Assembly: GCF_009646095.1 (NCBI RefSeq)
Contig: NZ_CP045725.1
Span: 2,356,001 to 2,420,000, forward strand
Direction: 5' to 3'
DNA length: 64,000 nt
Origin: Raineyella fluvialis
GTDB taxonomy: Bacteria > Actinomycetota > Actinomycetes > Propionibacteriales > Propionibacteriaceae
A program made the translations under genes and the position numbers. Under the pieces are notes generated by a model. It was not told the DNA's origin. It searched no databases and saw only the letters and a list, made by a program, of their open reading frames with translations. This document shows, in pieces, positions 1 to 9,013 of this stretch. The first letter of the stretch is position 1. Every line of letters begins with the position of its first letter.

Positions 1-1362
<1,362 letters not shown>

Positions 1363-1393
1363 TTTCCTGACCTGATCGGCCACACTGGAGGGC

Positions 1394-2083
1394 GTGGCAG
1401 ACCAGGGACATGACCGAGCGGGAGCCGGACCGGATCGAGGGACACCTCGTGATCGGACCGGCTCCCGCTCGGCGTCCGTGCCCGTTTCCGCGGACGCCGC
1501 CGACAGCTCCGCCGCGCGGGCGGTGGGACCGAGTGCAGCCCTACGGCTGGTTCTGCTCGGCACAGTCGTCGGGGTGCTGCTGATCTCGGCCGCGGTCAGC
1601 CTGCAGATCTACTTCCGCCAGCAACACCAGATGGCCTCCCTGGGCGCCGAGGTCACCCAGCGGCAGCAGGCCATCGACGAGCTCCACCGCCAGCTCTCCG
1701 CGTGGGACGACCCCGCCTACGTCCGACAGCAGGCCCGTCAGCGCCTCGGCTGGGTGATGCCGGGGGAGACCGGCTATCGGGTGATCGGATCCGACGGCAA
1801 GCCCCTCGAGGGCGCACAGCTCGACAGCCAGCGCAGCGACCAGGCCACCCCGGCCACGGACGCGTGGTGGATGAAGATGTGGGGCAGTACGGCGACGGCG
1901 GACCGCCCGACCCCGGCCACCGACGTCCCGGTCGGCACGAGCACCGCCTCACCCTCTCCGTCCGCGGCGTCCCCCTCGGCGCCGTCATCGGCCGTGTCGA
2001 ACGGCGCGAAGGCCTCGGGGAGCGCGACACCAGGCTCGGCCCGTACGCTCACCTCCGTGCCGGAAGGCGGCCCCACCCCCTGA
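1394..2083 (+). CDS. Septum formation initiator family protein (DivIC/FtsB-like)
   Basis: A 229-residue single-pass membrane protein. Residues 1-49 are a basic, disordered cytoplasmic tail, 50-70 a membrane helix, about 76-102 a coiled coil, and 103-125 the conserved stretch AWDDPAYVRQQARQRLG typical of the DivIC family. The C-terminus is a long Ser/Pro/Thr/Ala-rich tail. By family knowledge it works in the FtsQ-FtsL-FtsB divisome subcomplex at the septum. It starts at GTG 31 bases after eno and precedes DUF501 and ppx. The long low-complexity tail is poorly conserved in the family. Confidence 0.85.
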   Translation: MADQGHDRAGAGPDRGTPRDRTGSRSASVPVSADAADSSAARAVGPSAALRLVLLGTVVGVLLISAAVSLQIYFRQQHQMASLGAEVTQRQQAIDELHRQLSAWDDPAYVRQQARQRLGWVMPGETGYRVIGSDGKPLEGAQLDSQRSDQATPATDAWWMKMWGSTATADRPTPATDVPVGTSTASPSPSAASPSAPSSAVSNGAKASGSATPGSARTLTSVPEGGPTP

Positions 2084-2126
2084 TCGCGAGGGCGGTCGAC
2101 GCCGGCCGCGTGGGAGACTGGGCCCC

Positions 2127-2627
2127 ATGGCCGAACCGATGAGCCCCGAGGACGAGCAGTTGATCACCGCGCAACTCGGACGGATGCCCCGGGGCGTCGT
2201 CGGCGTCGCGTGGCGCTGCCCCTGCGGCAAGCCCGGCGTCGTGGCCACCGCACCCCGGCTCCCCGATGGGACGCCCTTCCCGACCACCTACTACCTGACC
2301 TGCCCGCGCGCCACGGCAGGATGCTCGACCCTGGAGGCCTCCGGCCTGATGGTCGCGATGACCGACCGGCTGGCCACCGATCCGGAACTGGCCGCGCACT
2401 ACCGGCAGGCCCACGAGTCCTATCTGGCGGATCGGGAGGCGCTCGGCCACGTCGAGGAGATCGACGGGATCAGCGCCGGCGGCATGCCGACCCGGGTGAA
2501 GTGTCTGCACGTCCTCGCTGCCCACGCACTGGCGGCGGGCCCGGGTGTCAATCCGTTGGGCGACGAGACGCTGGCGGCGTTGGGTGAGTTCTGGAGCCGT
2601 CCCTGCCTTGAGGAGCGGGACGCGTGA
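2127..2627 (+). CDS. DUF501 domain-containing protein
   Basis: A 166-residue cytoplasmic protein of the actinobacterial DUF501 family, usually found between a DivIC-like gene and a Ppx/GppA phosphatase exactly as here. Conserved-looking segments include RCPCGKPGVVATAPRLPDGTPFPTTYYLTCP, which carries three cysteines that could bind metal, and GGMPTRVKCLHVLAAHALA with a Cys and two His. The function is unknown. The stop codon overlaps the start region of ppx, so translation of the two is probably coupled. Confidence 0.85.
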   Translation: MAEPMSPEDEQLITAQLGRMPRGVVGVAWRCPCGKPGVVATAPRLPDGTPFPTTYYLTCPRATAGCSTLEASGLMVAMTDRLATDPELAAHYRQAHESYLADREALGHVEEIDGISAGGMPTRVKCLHVLAAHALAAGPGVNPLGDETLAALGEFWSRPCLEERDA

Positions 2628-3568
2628 TGCGGGCCGCGGGCATCGACTGCGGGACGAACTCCCTGCGACTGCTCCTCGTCGAGGGGGAAGCCGGCGGCGA
2701 GCCCCCCGCCGAGATCTCCCGGCACCTTCACATCGTCCGGCTGGGAGAGGGCGTCGACGCGACCGGCGAGTTCTCCGACGCGGCGTTGGAGCGCACCTTC
2801 GGTGTGCTCGACGAGTACGCCGCGAAGATCCGGGATGCGGGCGTCGCGCCCGGGCACATCCGGATGGCGGCGACGTCTGCGGCGCGGGACGTCCGCAACA
2901 GGGACCGCTTCATCGCCGGTGTCCGCGAGCGGTTGGGCATCGAACCCGACATCATCCCCGGCGACCGGGAGGCGGAGCTGTCCTTCCAGGGGGCGGTGCG
3001 CGGTCTCCGCGCGGCGGGCGTGGAGGTGGCCGGCCCGGTGCTGGTGACCGACGTCGGCGGGGGCTCGACCGAGTTCGCGCTCGGCGAGCCCGACGGCACG
3101 ATGCGGGCGCTGACCTCGTTGGACATCGGCTCGGTCCGTCTACGCGAGCGTACGTTGCCCGGTGACCCGCCCAGCGAGGCGGAGATCCTCGCCACCCGCG
3201 ACGTCGTCGACGCGGCGCTCGACGCTTCCGGTCTCGACTTCGGGGCGGTGCGCGAGTGGGTCGGCGTGGCGGGCACCGTGACGTCGCTGATGGCGGCGTA
3301 CCTGGAACTGCCCGAGTACGAGCGGGCCGCGATCCACGGCGCCCGGATGCCGCTGACCGCCCTGCGGGCGCTGGCCGATCAGTTCTGCGCCCGGACGGTG
3401 GCACAACTGCGCCAGATCCCGTCCCTGCACCCCAAGCGGGCCGAGGTGATCAGCGCCGGGGCGGTGATCCTGGAGCGGATCTCCCGGCGCCTCGACGTGC
3501 CGGGACTGCTGGTGTCCGAGTCCGACATCCTCGATGGGGTGGCCGACTGGGCCCTGCGTGGCCGCTGA
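2624..3568 (+). CDS. Exopolyphosphatase / guanosine pentaphosphate phosphatase family (Ppx/GppA)
   Basis: A 314-residue member of the ASKHA-fold Ppx/GppA family, which hydrolyses polyphosphate or pppGpp. Phosphate-binding motifs are visible: GIDCGTNSLRLLL at the N-terminus and VTDVGGGSTEF near residue 140. The length matches the short two-domain actinobacterial form that lacks the C-terminal HD domain of E. coli Ppx. GTG 2624 and ATG 2627 are both possible starts; AGGAG at 2611-2615 favours the first. The gene overlaps the DUF501 stop. The split between Ppx1-like and Ppx2-like activity cannot be read from sequence alone. Confidence 0.9.
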   Translation: MMRAAGIDCGTNSLRLLLVEGEAGGEPPAEISRHLHIVRLGEGVDATGEFSDAALERTFGVLDEYAAKIRDAGVAPGHIRMAATSAARDVRNRDRFIAGVRERLGIEPDIIPGDREAELSFQGAVRGLRAAGVEVAGPVLVTDVGGGSTEFALGEPDGTMRALTSLDIGSVRLRERTLPGDPPSEAEILATRDVVDAALDASGLDFGAVREWVGVAGTVTSLMAAYLELPEYERAAIHGARMPLTALRALADQFCARTVAQLRQIPSLHPKRAEVISAGAVILERISRRLDVPGLLVSESDILDGVADWALRGR

Positions 3569-3607
3569 TCACCCCCCGACGTCGCGGATCGTACGATCGC
3601 GTTGACG

Positions 3608-3680
3608 GCCCCCGTAGCCCAATGGCAGAGGCAGGCGGCTTAAACCCGCTCGAGTATGGGTTCGAATCCCATCGGGGGCA
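3608..3680 (+). tRNA. tRNA with anticodon UAA (Leu), class I fold
   Basis: The cloverleaf folds fully. The acceptor stem GCCCCCG (3608-3614) pairs with CGGGGGC (3673-3679). The D arm is 3617-3632. The anticodon stem GGCGG/CCGCT encloses the loop CTTAAAC, with the anticodon TAA at 3641-3643. The T arm ATGGG-TTCGAAT-CCCAT is 3656-3672, and the discriminator is A3680. CCA is not encoded. The variable loop is only five bases (CGAGT), so this is a 73-nt class I tRNA, whereas bacterial tRNA-Leu is normally class II with a long variable arm. The decoding assignment to Leu rests on the anticodon alone. Confidence 0.9.
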
Positions 3681-3748
3681 CCCTGGACGATCCTCGAGGC
3701 TCGCCCCGCCGTCGACCGGCATCTGCGCAGCGGAGGGGATCTGCGCAG

Positions 3749-3815
3749 CTGAGGGATCTGCCTGTCTGAGGAGGAATTCGGGCCGAAACCTCCTCAGAAC
3801 TGCAGATCCCCTCAG
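3749..3815. terminator. Two-tier inverted repeat between tRNA and adh
   Basis: The outer arms CTGAGGGATCTGC (3749-3761) and GCAGATCCCCTCAG (3802-3815) pair except for one extra base. The inner arms CTGAGGAGG (3766-3774) and CCTCCTCAG (3789-3797) pair perfectly, and the inner loop holds TTCGG/CCGAA. It lies between the tRNA (+) and the end of the adh gene (-), so a bidirectional terminator is the simple reading. It lacks a T-run and is unusually long, so a mobile repeat element is an alternative. A direct repeat ATCTGCGCAG (3721-3730 and 3739-3748 region) sits just before it. Confidence 0.5.
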
Positions 3816-3863
3816 ATATCCGGCTGGCAGGAAGCGCCCCACTCCGGTAGCGACCCTCGCCAC

Positions 3864-4919
3864 CTAGTTGTGCAGCACCGCGCGGGACCGGAGCTTCCCC
3901 TGGGCGAGGAGCTCCAGGGCCGTGGCGGCCTCGCTCATGGCGAAGCGCTCGGTCACCGTCCGGACCTTGCCTTCGGCCGCGAGCTGCAGGACCGTGCGCA
4001 TCTGCTCGCGGTTGCCCAGGATGGAGGCCTTGATGACCTGGCCCTGGTTGAAAGGGAAAGACGGGAGGTTCAGCGGGACGGCCGTGACCAGCGTCCCACC
4101 CCACTTCAGCGTGCGCAGGGCCTGAGCAGTGACGGCGTCGGAGTCGGCGAAGGTCAGGACGGCGTCAGCGGAGTCGGCGATCTGCTCAAGCGCTGCGGGG
4201 TCGGTGGAATCGACCGTACGGGTCGCGCCGAGCTCACGAGCAACCACGAGGTGCTCCTTGGTGCGGCCGACGGCCACCACATCGGCACCCGTGAGCAGGG
4301 CGAACTGGACCGCCATGTGGCCCACGCCCCCGAGCCCGAAGACGGCGACGGTGTCTCCAGGGCCGACATCGAGCTTGTCGACGACGCCGAACGCGGTGAT
4401 CCCCGGGCAGAACAGCGGCGCGGCATCGATGAGGTCAAGGCCCGCCGGGATGGGATACGTGTGGGCGGCGGTGGCGACCATGTATTGGCCGTAGCCGCCA
4501 TGGACGTGCTCGCCGGTGATCACCCGCTGGTGACAGAGGTACTCGCGCCCGCTGGTGCAGTATTCGCACTCCTCGCAGGTCCACCACAGCGGCTGGACGC
4601 CGACGGGGTCGCCGAGGGCGAAGCCGGTCACACCCTCGCCCAGGGCGGCCACCCGACCGGTGACTTCGTGGCCGGGGATGATCGGGTTGATGGCGGGGAC
4701 GCCGTCCGCAGCCCAGTCACCTTCGATCATGTGCAGGTTGGAGCGGCAGACACCACAGGCGACGACTTCCAGCAGCAGCTGGCCGGGTCCCGGTGCCAGG
4801 AGGGAGGTCTCACGCCAGTGCAGCGGGTGTGCGGAGATGGGGCCGGGGTGTCGAGTTCGTTCGCAAACATGGAAGCCATGTACCGACCGTAGAAGGCTTG
4901 ACCCCCGGCCGTCTGTCAC
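3864..4919 (-). CDS. Zinc-dependent alcohol dehydrogenase (MDR superfamily)
   Basis: A 351-residue medium-chain dehydrogenase. Visible features are the catalytic zinc region CGVCRSNLH with IIPGHEVTG, a structural zinc cluster CEECEYCTSGREYLC, and the Rossmann glycine motif VFGLGGVGHMAVQFA for NAD(P). It should oxidise alcohols or reduce aldehydes in the cytoplasm; the substrate is unknown. The GTG start at 4919 overlaps the stop of the upstream small gene, so the two are probably translated together. The first 15 residues are poorly conserved and a later start is possible. It is the last gene of the tag-sigma-ogt operon, where it could detoxify aldehydes, but that is inference. Confidence 0.88.
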   Translation of the reverse strand: MTDGRGSSLLRSVHGFHVCERTRHPGPISAHPLHWRETSLLAPGPGQLLLEVVACGVCRSNLHMIEGDWAADGVPAINPIIPGHEVTGRVAALGEGVTGFALGDPVGVQPLWWTCEECEYCTSGREYLCHQRVITGEHVHGGYGQYMVATAAHTYPIPAGLDLIDAAPLFCPGITAFGVVDKLDVGPGDTVAVFGLGGVGHMAVQFALLTGADVVAVGRTKEHLVVARELGATRTVDSTDPAALEQIADSADAVLTFADSDAVTAQALRTLKWGGTLVTAVPLNLPSFPFNQGQVIKASILGNREQMRTVLQLAAEGKVRTVTERFAMSEAATALELLAQGKLRSRAVLHN

Positions 4920-5179
4920 ATCAGCAGTCGTGTGAGCGCCACCTCGGCATCCGGACTACCGGCATCGGCGAGCCGTTGCAGTTCGAGCAGGTCGCGTCGG
5001 GCCACCGCGCGGCGGGTCAACAGGGCCCCGGCGTGCGCGCTGCCCTCGTCGAGCAGCTCGGAGAGGGTCGGCAGATCGTCCTCGGCGTCGGCGAGATCGG
5101 CCAGCCGGTCCAACGCCAGCTCGTTGCCCTCGTCGGCCAGAGCCCGCAGGGTCTCCCGGTCGAAGTTGTTGTCTGTCAT
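4916..5179 (-). CDS. Small helical repeat protein of unknown function
   Basis: An 87-residue acidic, all-helical protein. Leu/Ala spacing suggests two or three short helical hairpins like Sel1 or HEAT repeats (ELALDRLADLADAED, LLELQRLADAGSPDAE). I do not recognise a named family. Its ATG overlaps the ogt stop by four bases and its stop overlaps the adh start, so it sits inside a tightly coupled operon behind an alkylation-repair gene. No signal peptide or membrane helix is visible. Confidence 0.75.
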   Translation of the reverse strand: MTDNNFDRETLRALADEGNELALDRLADLADAEDDLPTLSELLDEGSAHAGALLTRRAVARRDLLELQRLADAGSPDAEVALTRLLM

Positions 5180-5816
5180 GCCTCATCCTCCCGCGTCGTC
5201 CCCGCGCGTTCCAGGGCCAGTAGTGCCTGCTTGGCCGCCGTCCCGCCCAGGTATCCCCCCAGGCCGCCATCGGTCCGCACCACGCGATGACAGGGCACCA
5301 CGATCGGCAGGGGATTGGTGGCACAGGCACTCCCCACAGCGCGGGTGGCCTTCGGATTGCCGACACGCTCGGCGACCTCGCGGTACGTCAGCGTGTGCGC
5401 GTAGCGGATGTGGGGGAGGTAGCGCTGAACCGCCTGCCGGAAGCCGGACGACAGGGCGAAGTCGACCGGCACGTCGAAGGAATGCCGAGTGCCGGCGAAG
5501 TACTCCTCCAGTTCACGCGCTGTCGGGTCGAGCCGTCGCGGCGCTGCCAGGATCCGTGGGCTGATCCGGGTGGCCAGCATCTCGAGGACCGCGTCGAAGC
5601 CCTCCAGCTCGAAGGCGACGCGGACGAGTCCGCCTTCCGTCGCGGCCAGCAGCAGGGGACCGAGGGGGAGTCGACCGTACGGTACGCGAGATCGAGCAGG
5701 CCCTGCTCGGTAGCGGCTCTGATCAACCGCGCCTCGAGAATGGAGATGTCCTTCCCTGACACCCTGGGGAGCTGATCGCGCTCGGTGCCGCCCGGAGCGC
5801 TGCTGTCGGTGATCAT
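5176..5816 (-). pseudogene. ogt: Methylated-DNA-protein cysteine S-methyltransferase, one-base frameshift
   Basis: Suicide repair protein that takes methyl groups from O6-methylguanine onto its own cysteine. The N-terminal part (MITDSSAPGG to LLDLAYRTVDSP) lies in one frame. The rest (LGPLLLAATEGG to ERAGTTREDEA), with the active-site motif IVVPCHRVVR, lies in the next. The break is at the G5 run 5664-5668; a sixth G would restore DSPLGPLLLAA, the normal family sequence. The ATG at 5816 overlaps the sigma-factor stop, and the stop overlaps the next gene. The catalytic core is intact, so homopolymer error is more likely than true loss. Confidence 0.88.
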
Positions 5817-6325
5817 CGCGCTTCTCCTTCCCGGGCATCGCCCGCTTCGTATCGCCGTCGTAGGGCACGCAGCCCGTCCGACGCGGCCCGGCGCACCGCC
5901 ACCGGGCTCCCGCCGATCAGCTCGGCTGTCTCCGCATGGGAGAGCCCGCCGAACCAGTGGTAGGCGATCGCCAAGCGTTGCCGCTCCGGCAGCCGTGCCA
6001 CCTCGGCCCACAGCTCATCGCCGTCCGCGTCGGCCCCCGGCGCCCCGATCGTCGACACCTCGTCGGGGAGCGCAGCGCTCGGCAGCGCCCGGCGGGCGCG
6101 CGCCCGGGTGATGTCGATCGCCTTGTGGTGCGCGACCCGTACCAACCAGGCCTCCATGTTCGTCACCTCTCCCAGCCCGGGCCACGCGGTGAGCGCGGCG
6201 AGGAACGTCTCGGACCAGGCGTCGTCCGCGTCCGGCCCCGGGCCGAGCACGGCGCGGCAGACCCGGAGCACGGTGGCTCCGTGGTCATGCACGACCCGTT
6301 CGAACGGTTCTCTCATCTCCATCAC
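5813..6325 (-). CDS. ECF-type RNA polymerase sigma factor
   Basis: A 170-residue sigma-70 family protein. Region 2 is visible as LRVCRAVLGPGPDADDAWSETFLAAL followed by NMEAWLVRVAHHKAIDITR. Region 4 is LPERQRLAIAYHWFGGLSHAETAELIG, an HTH. The linker is short, as in ECF sigmas. No anti-sigma gene is adjacent. It lies between tag and ogt, both repair genes for alkylated DNA, and shares a four-base overlap with ogt. I infer that it controls an alkylation-stress response, possibly including its own operon. Confidence 0.85.
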   Translation of the reverse strand: MMEMREPFERVVHDHGATVLRVCRAVLGPGPDADDAWSETFLAALTAWPGLGEVTNMEAWLVRVAHHKAIDITRARARRALPSAALPDEVSTIGAPGADADGDELWAEVARLPERQRLAIAYHWFGGLSHAETAELIGGSPVAVRRAASDGLRALRRRYEAGDAREGEAR

Positions 6326-6368
6326 CCCGTAGACGTCGGCGACGGCGGATGTGTGAGGTGGCGCCCGA

Positions 6369-7025
6369 TCACGACCAGACGCCGGAACTGCCCCGCCGGT
6401 GCGACCCGACGAGATGGGTGTCCACGACCCCGACCGCCTCCATCAGCGCGAACATCGTCGTCGGACCGACGAAGACGAACCCCTCGCCCCTCAGCGCCTT
6501 CGCCAGTGCCTCGGACTCGGGCGAGCGGCTGGGGATGTCGGCGAGGCGGAGGGGCGAGGGGGTCGTGGCCGGGCGGAACGACCACACCAACGCGGCGAGG
6601 CCGCCGCGCTCGCGCAGGGCGAGCGTGGCCCGGGCATTGGTGATCGTCGCCTCGATCTTGCGGCGGTTGCGGACGATCCCCGTGTCCGCCAGCAGCCGGG
6701 ACACCTCGGCCTGCCCGTAGTCGGCGATGCTGGCGGGATCGAAGTCGTCGAAGGCGGCCCGGAAGGCCGGACGCTTGCGCAGGATGGTCACCCAGGACAG
6801 CCCGGACTGGAAGGCCTCCAGGGTCAGTCGCTCAAACATTCCTCGTTCGTCGCGGACCGGCAGGCCCCATTCGGTGTCGTAGTAGTCCCTCAGCAGGGGG
6901 TCCGTCGCGGCCCACACCGGGCGGGCCAGGCCGTCCTCACCGATGACCAGGTCGGAGGAGGTCCGCTCGGGTTCCCCGGCGGGTGGAGGGGTCGACATGT
7001 CCTGATCGTACGTGGGGGCCGCCAT
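6369..7025 (-). CDS. tag: DNA-3-methyladenine glycosylase I, zinc site lost
   Basis: A 218-residue HhH-family base excision enzyme that removes 3-methyladenine. The segment RPVWAATDPLLRDYYDTEWG aligns position by position with the E. coli Tag N-terminus, and EAFQSGLSW keeps the glutamate and tryptophan of the base pocket. Three of the four zinc ligands known in E. coli Tag are replaced: Cys4 by Pro, His17 by Tyr and Cys179 by Ser; only the His in THLVGS remains. The ATG at 7025 has GGAGGGG eight bases upstream. It is the first gene of the run tag-sigma-ogt-small gene-adh. Confidence 0.88.
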   Translation of the reverse strand: MAAPTYDQDMSTPPPAGEPERTSSDLVIGEDGLARPVWAATDPLLRDYYDTEWGLPVRDERGMFERLTLEAFQSGLSWVTILRKRPAFRAAFDDFDPASIADYGQAEVSRLLADTGIVRNRRKIEATITNARATLALRERGGLAALVWSFRPATTPSPLRLADIPSRSPESEALAKALRGEGFVFVGPTTMFALMEAVGVVDTHLVGSHRRGSSGVWS

Positions 7026-7075
7026 GCCCGATGCCCCTCCGCTTCGCTGTCGGTGGTCTGTCCCACAATGGGCCC

Positions 7076-7891
7076 ATGCCCATCCTGAACAAGGACATGA
7101 CCCTCTGCATCTCGCTGTCGGGGCGGCCGTCCAACCTCGGTACCCGTTTCCACAACTACCTGTACGACAAGCTGGGCCTCAACTTCATCTACAAGGCGTT
7201 CTCCACCGACGACATCGAGGGGGCCATCCGGGGAGTCCGAGCGCTGGGCATCCGCGGCTGCTCGGTCTCGATGCCGTTCAAGGAGGCCGTGATCCCGCTG
7301 GTCGACGAGATGGAGGAATCGGCCGCCGCCATTGAGTCGGTCAACACGATCGTCAACGACGGTGGCCGTCTGTCGGCCTCGAACACCGACTACGAGGCGG
7401 TGGCCAGTCTGCTGGCGAGTCATCGGGTGGACCCCAGCCTGCCGGTCCTCGTGCGTGGCTCCGGCGGCATGGCCAAGGCCGTGGTCGCGGCCTTCCGCGG
7501 CGCCGGGTTCGACGACCTGACGGTGCTCGCCCGCAACGCCACCGCGGGGCCCGCCCTGGCGGACAAGTACGGCTACCGCTGGACCGCCGACGACCCCGAG
7601 CCCGGGGCCCAGGTCCTGGTGAACGTCACTCCGCTCGGCATGGACGGACCGCAGTCGCAGGTGCAGTCGTTCTCCGACGAGCACGTCGCGGCGGCGAGCG
7701 TGGTGTTCGACGTGGTGGCCTTCCCTGCCGAGACCCCGCTGGTGCTCGCGGGCCGGGCCCGGGACAAGCAGCTGATCACCGGCGCCGAGGTGATCGCCCT
7801 GCAGGCCGCTCGCCAGTTCGAGCGCTACACGGGCGTCGCGCTGACCTCGGAGCTGGTGGCCGAGGCCTCGGAGTTCTCCCGGGCCGAGTGA
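7076..7891 (+). CDS. Shikimate dehydrogenase-like protein
   Basis: A 271-residue member of the SDH superfamily, NAD(P)-dependent. The N-terminus MPILNKDMTLCISLSGRPSN is characteristic of a subgroup annotated as shikimate 5-dehydrogenase that differs from housekeeping AroE, where SXS would bind shikimate. SMPFKEAVIPL holds the catalytic lysine, ASNTDYE the partner aspartate, and GSGGMAKAVVAAF the nucleotide-binding loop. It may act on quinate or another cyclitol rather than in the main shikimate pathway. The start follows CACAAT by six bases, suggesting a leaderless transcript. It is divergent from tag. Confidence 0.8.
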   Translation: MPILNKDMTLCISLSGRPSNLGTRFHNYLYDKLGLNFIYKAFSTDDIEGAIRGVRALGIRGCSVSMPFKEAVIPLVDEMEESAAAIESVNTIVNDGGRLSASNTDYEAVASLLASHRVDPSLPVLVRGSGGMAKAVVAAFRGAGFDDLTVLARNATAGPALADKYGYRWTADDPEPGAQVLVNVTPLGMDGPQSQVQSFSDEHVAAASVVFDVVAFPAETPLVLAGRARDKQLITGAEVIALQAARQFERYTGVALTSELVAEASEFSRAE

Positions 7892-8034
7892 CGCTGCCCG
7901 GGTGGCCGGTGCGGTCGCTGCCCACCTCAGGGGTCCTCCGGGTTTGTCCCCGGTCCTGCGGCACGACGCACCGGAACCCTCCGCGGCCTCCCTACCATGG
8001 GGGACGTACCTCCTGAACAGAAGGAATCCCGCGC

Positions 8035-8835
8035 ATGCGTTCCAAGAATCCCGTGCTCAACCGCTCGGCCGCGTTCAACCCGCAGGCCGGATACCAGGCC
8101 GGTCGTGTTCCGCAGTACCAGGGGCAGGGCTTCGACCCGTACTCCGCCCCGCAGCCCGTCGACCGGATGACGATGGACGACGTGGTCACCAAGACCGCGC
8201 TCACCCTCGGCGTCGTCGTCCTCGCCGCCGCCTTCTCGTGGTTCCTGGTGCCGCCGGCTCTGGTCGGCGTGGCCTGGATCGGCTCGGCGATCGCCGCGCT
8301 GGTCGTCTCGTTCCTGGTCGTCGGCCGCCGGGGCGTCCGCCCCGGGATGGTCATCGCGTACGCCGCCCTCGAGGGCATCTTCATCGGGATCTTCTCCAGC
8401 TTCCTGGAGCGGCTGTTCCCCGGCATCGTGGTCCAGGCGGTGATCGCCACCTTCGTGGTCGCCGGGATGGTCCTGGTCAGCTACAAGATGTTCAACCTGA
8501 ACCGCTTCGCCAGCCGGATCTCCCGCGGCCTGATGATCGCCACCGGCGCTCTGGCGGTCGTCTACCTGCTCAACTTCGTGCTCTCGATGTTCGGCGTCCA
8601 CACGGGCATCATCGGGTACGGCCCGCAGGCCGGTGGCCTGGCCTTCATCGTCACCGCGGTGGCGATCGTGCTGGCCACGATGAACCTGCTCGTCGACTTC
8701 GCCGCCATCGAGGACGGTGTCCGCATGGGCGCTCCCGCGGAGCAGTCGTGGGTCGCGGCCTTCGGCCTGACCGTCACCATGGTGTGGCTCTACACCGAGC
8801 TGCTCCGCCTGCTGTCGTACTTCCGCCAGAACTGA
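8035..8835 (+). CDS. Bax inhibitor-1/YccA family membrane protein
   Basis: A 266-residue protein with a disordered N-terminus rich in Gln, Tyr, Pro and Gly up to about residue 45, then seven hydrophobic helices. It matches the bacterial BI-1/YccA group: MTMDDVVTKTALTLGVVVLAAAFSW at the start of the domain and an acidic DFAAIEDGV segment near the end. Such proteins are proton/calcium leak channels or regulators of membrane proteolysis; its role here is not known. AGAAGGA about nine bases before the ATG serves as the ribosome binding site. A strong terminator follows. Confidence 0.85.
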   Translation: MRSKNPVLNRSAAFNPQAGYQAGRVPQYQGQGFDPYSAPQPVDRMTMDDVVTKTALTLGVVVLAAAFSWFLVPPALVGVAWIGSAIAALVVSFLVVGRRGVRPGMVIAYAALEGIFIGIFSSFLERLFPGIVVQAVIATFVVAGMVLVSYKMFNLNRFASRISRGLMIATGALAVVYLLNFVLSMFGVHTGIIGYGPQAGGLAFIVTAVAIVLATMNLLVDFAAIEDGVRMGAPAEQSWVAAFGLTVTMVWLYTELLRLLSYFRQN

Positions 8836-8857
8836 CCCGGTCCTGGCCGGGACGTCC

Positions 8858-8892
8858 GGCCCCGCCCGTCACCTCCGGTGACGGGCGGGGCC
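8858..8892 (+). terminator. Rho-independent-like terminator after BI-1 gene
   Basis: A perfect 16-bp stem, GGCCCCGCCCGTCACC (8858-8873) with GGTGACGGGCGGGGCC (8877-8892), closes a three-base loop. It begins 22 bases after the stop codon. The T-run is weak (GTGTCGTT), as is usual in high-GC actinobacteria. Confidence 0.8.
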
Positions 8893-9013
8893 GTGTCGTT
8901 CCCGGGGCCGCGGCGGCGGCTGCGGGATACCATCGAGCAGTCGTTGCCCGTCCCATGGGGTCGCGGCCGACCTGTCCGCTACCGGTGAGCCGACGATCAG
9001 TGGGGAGACCATG

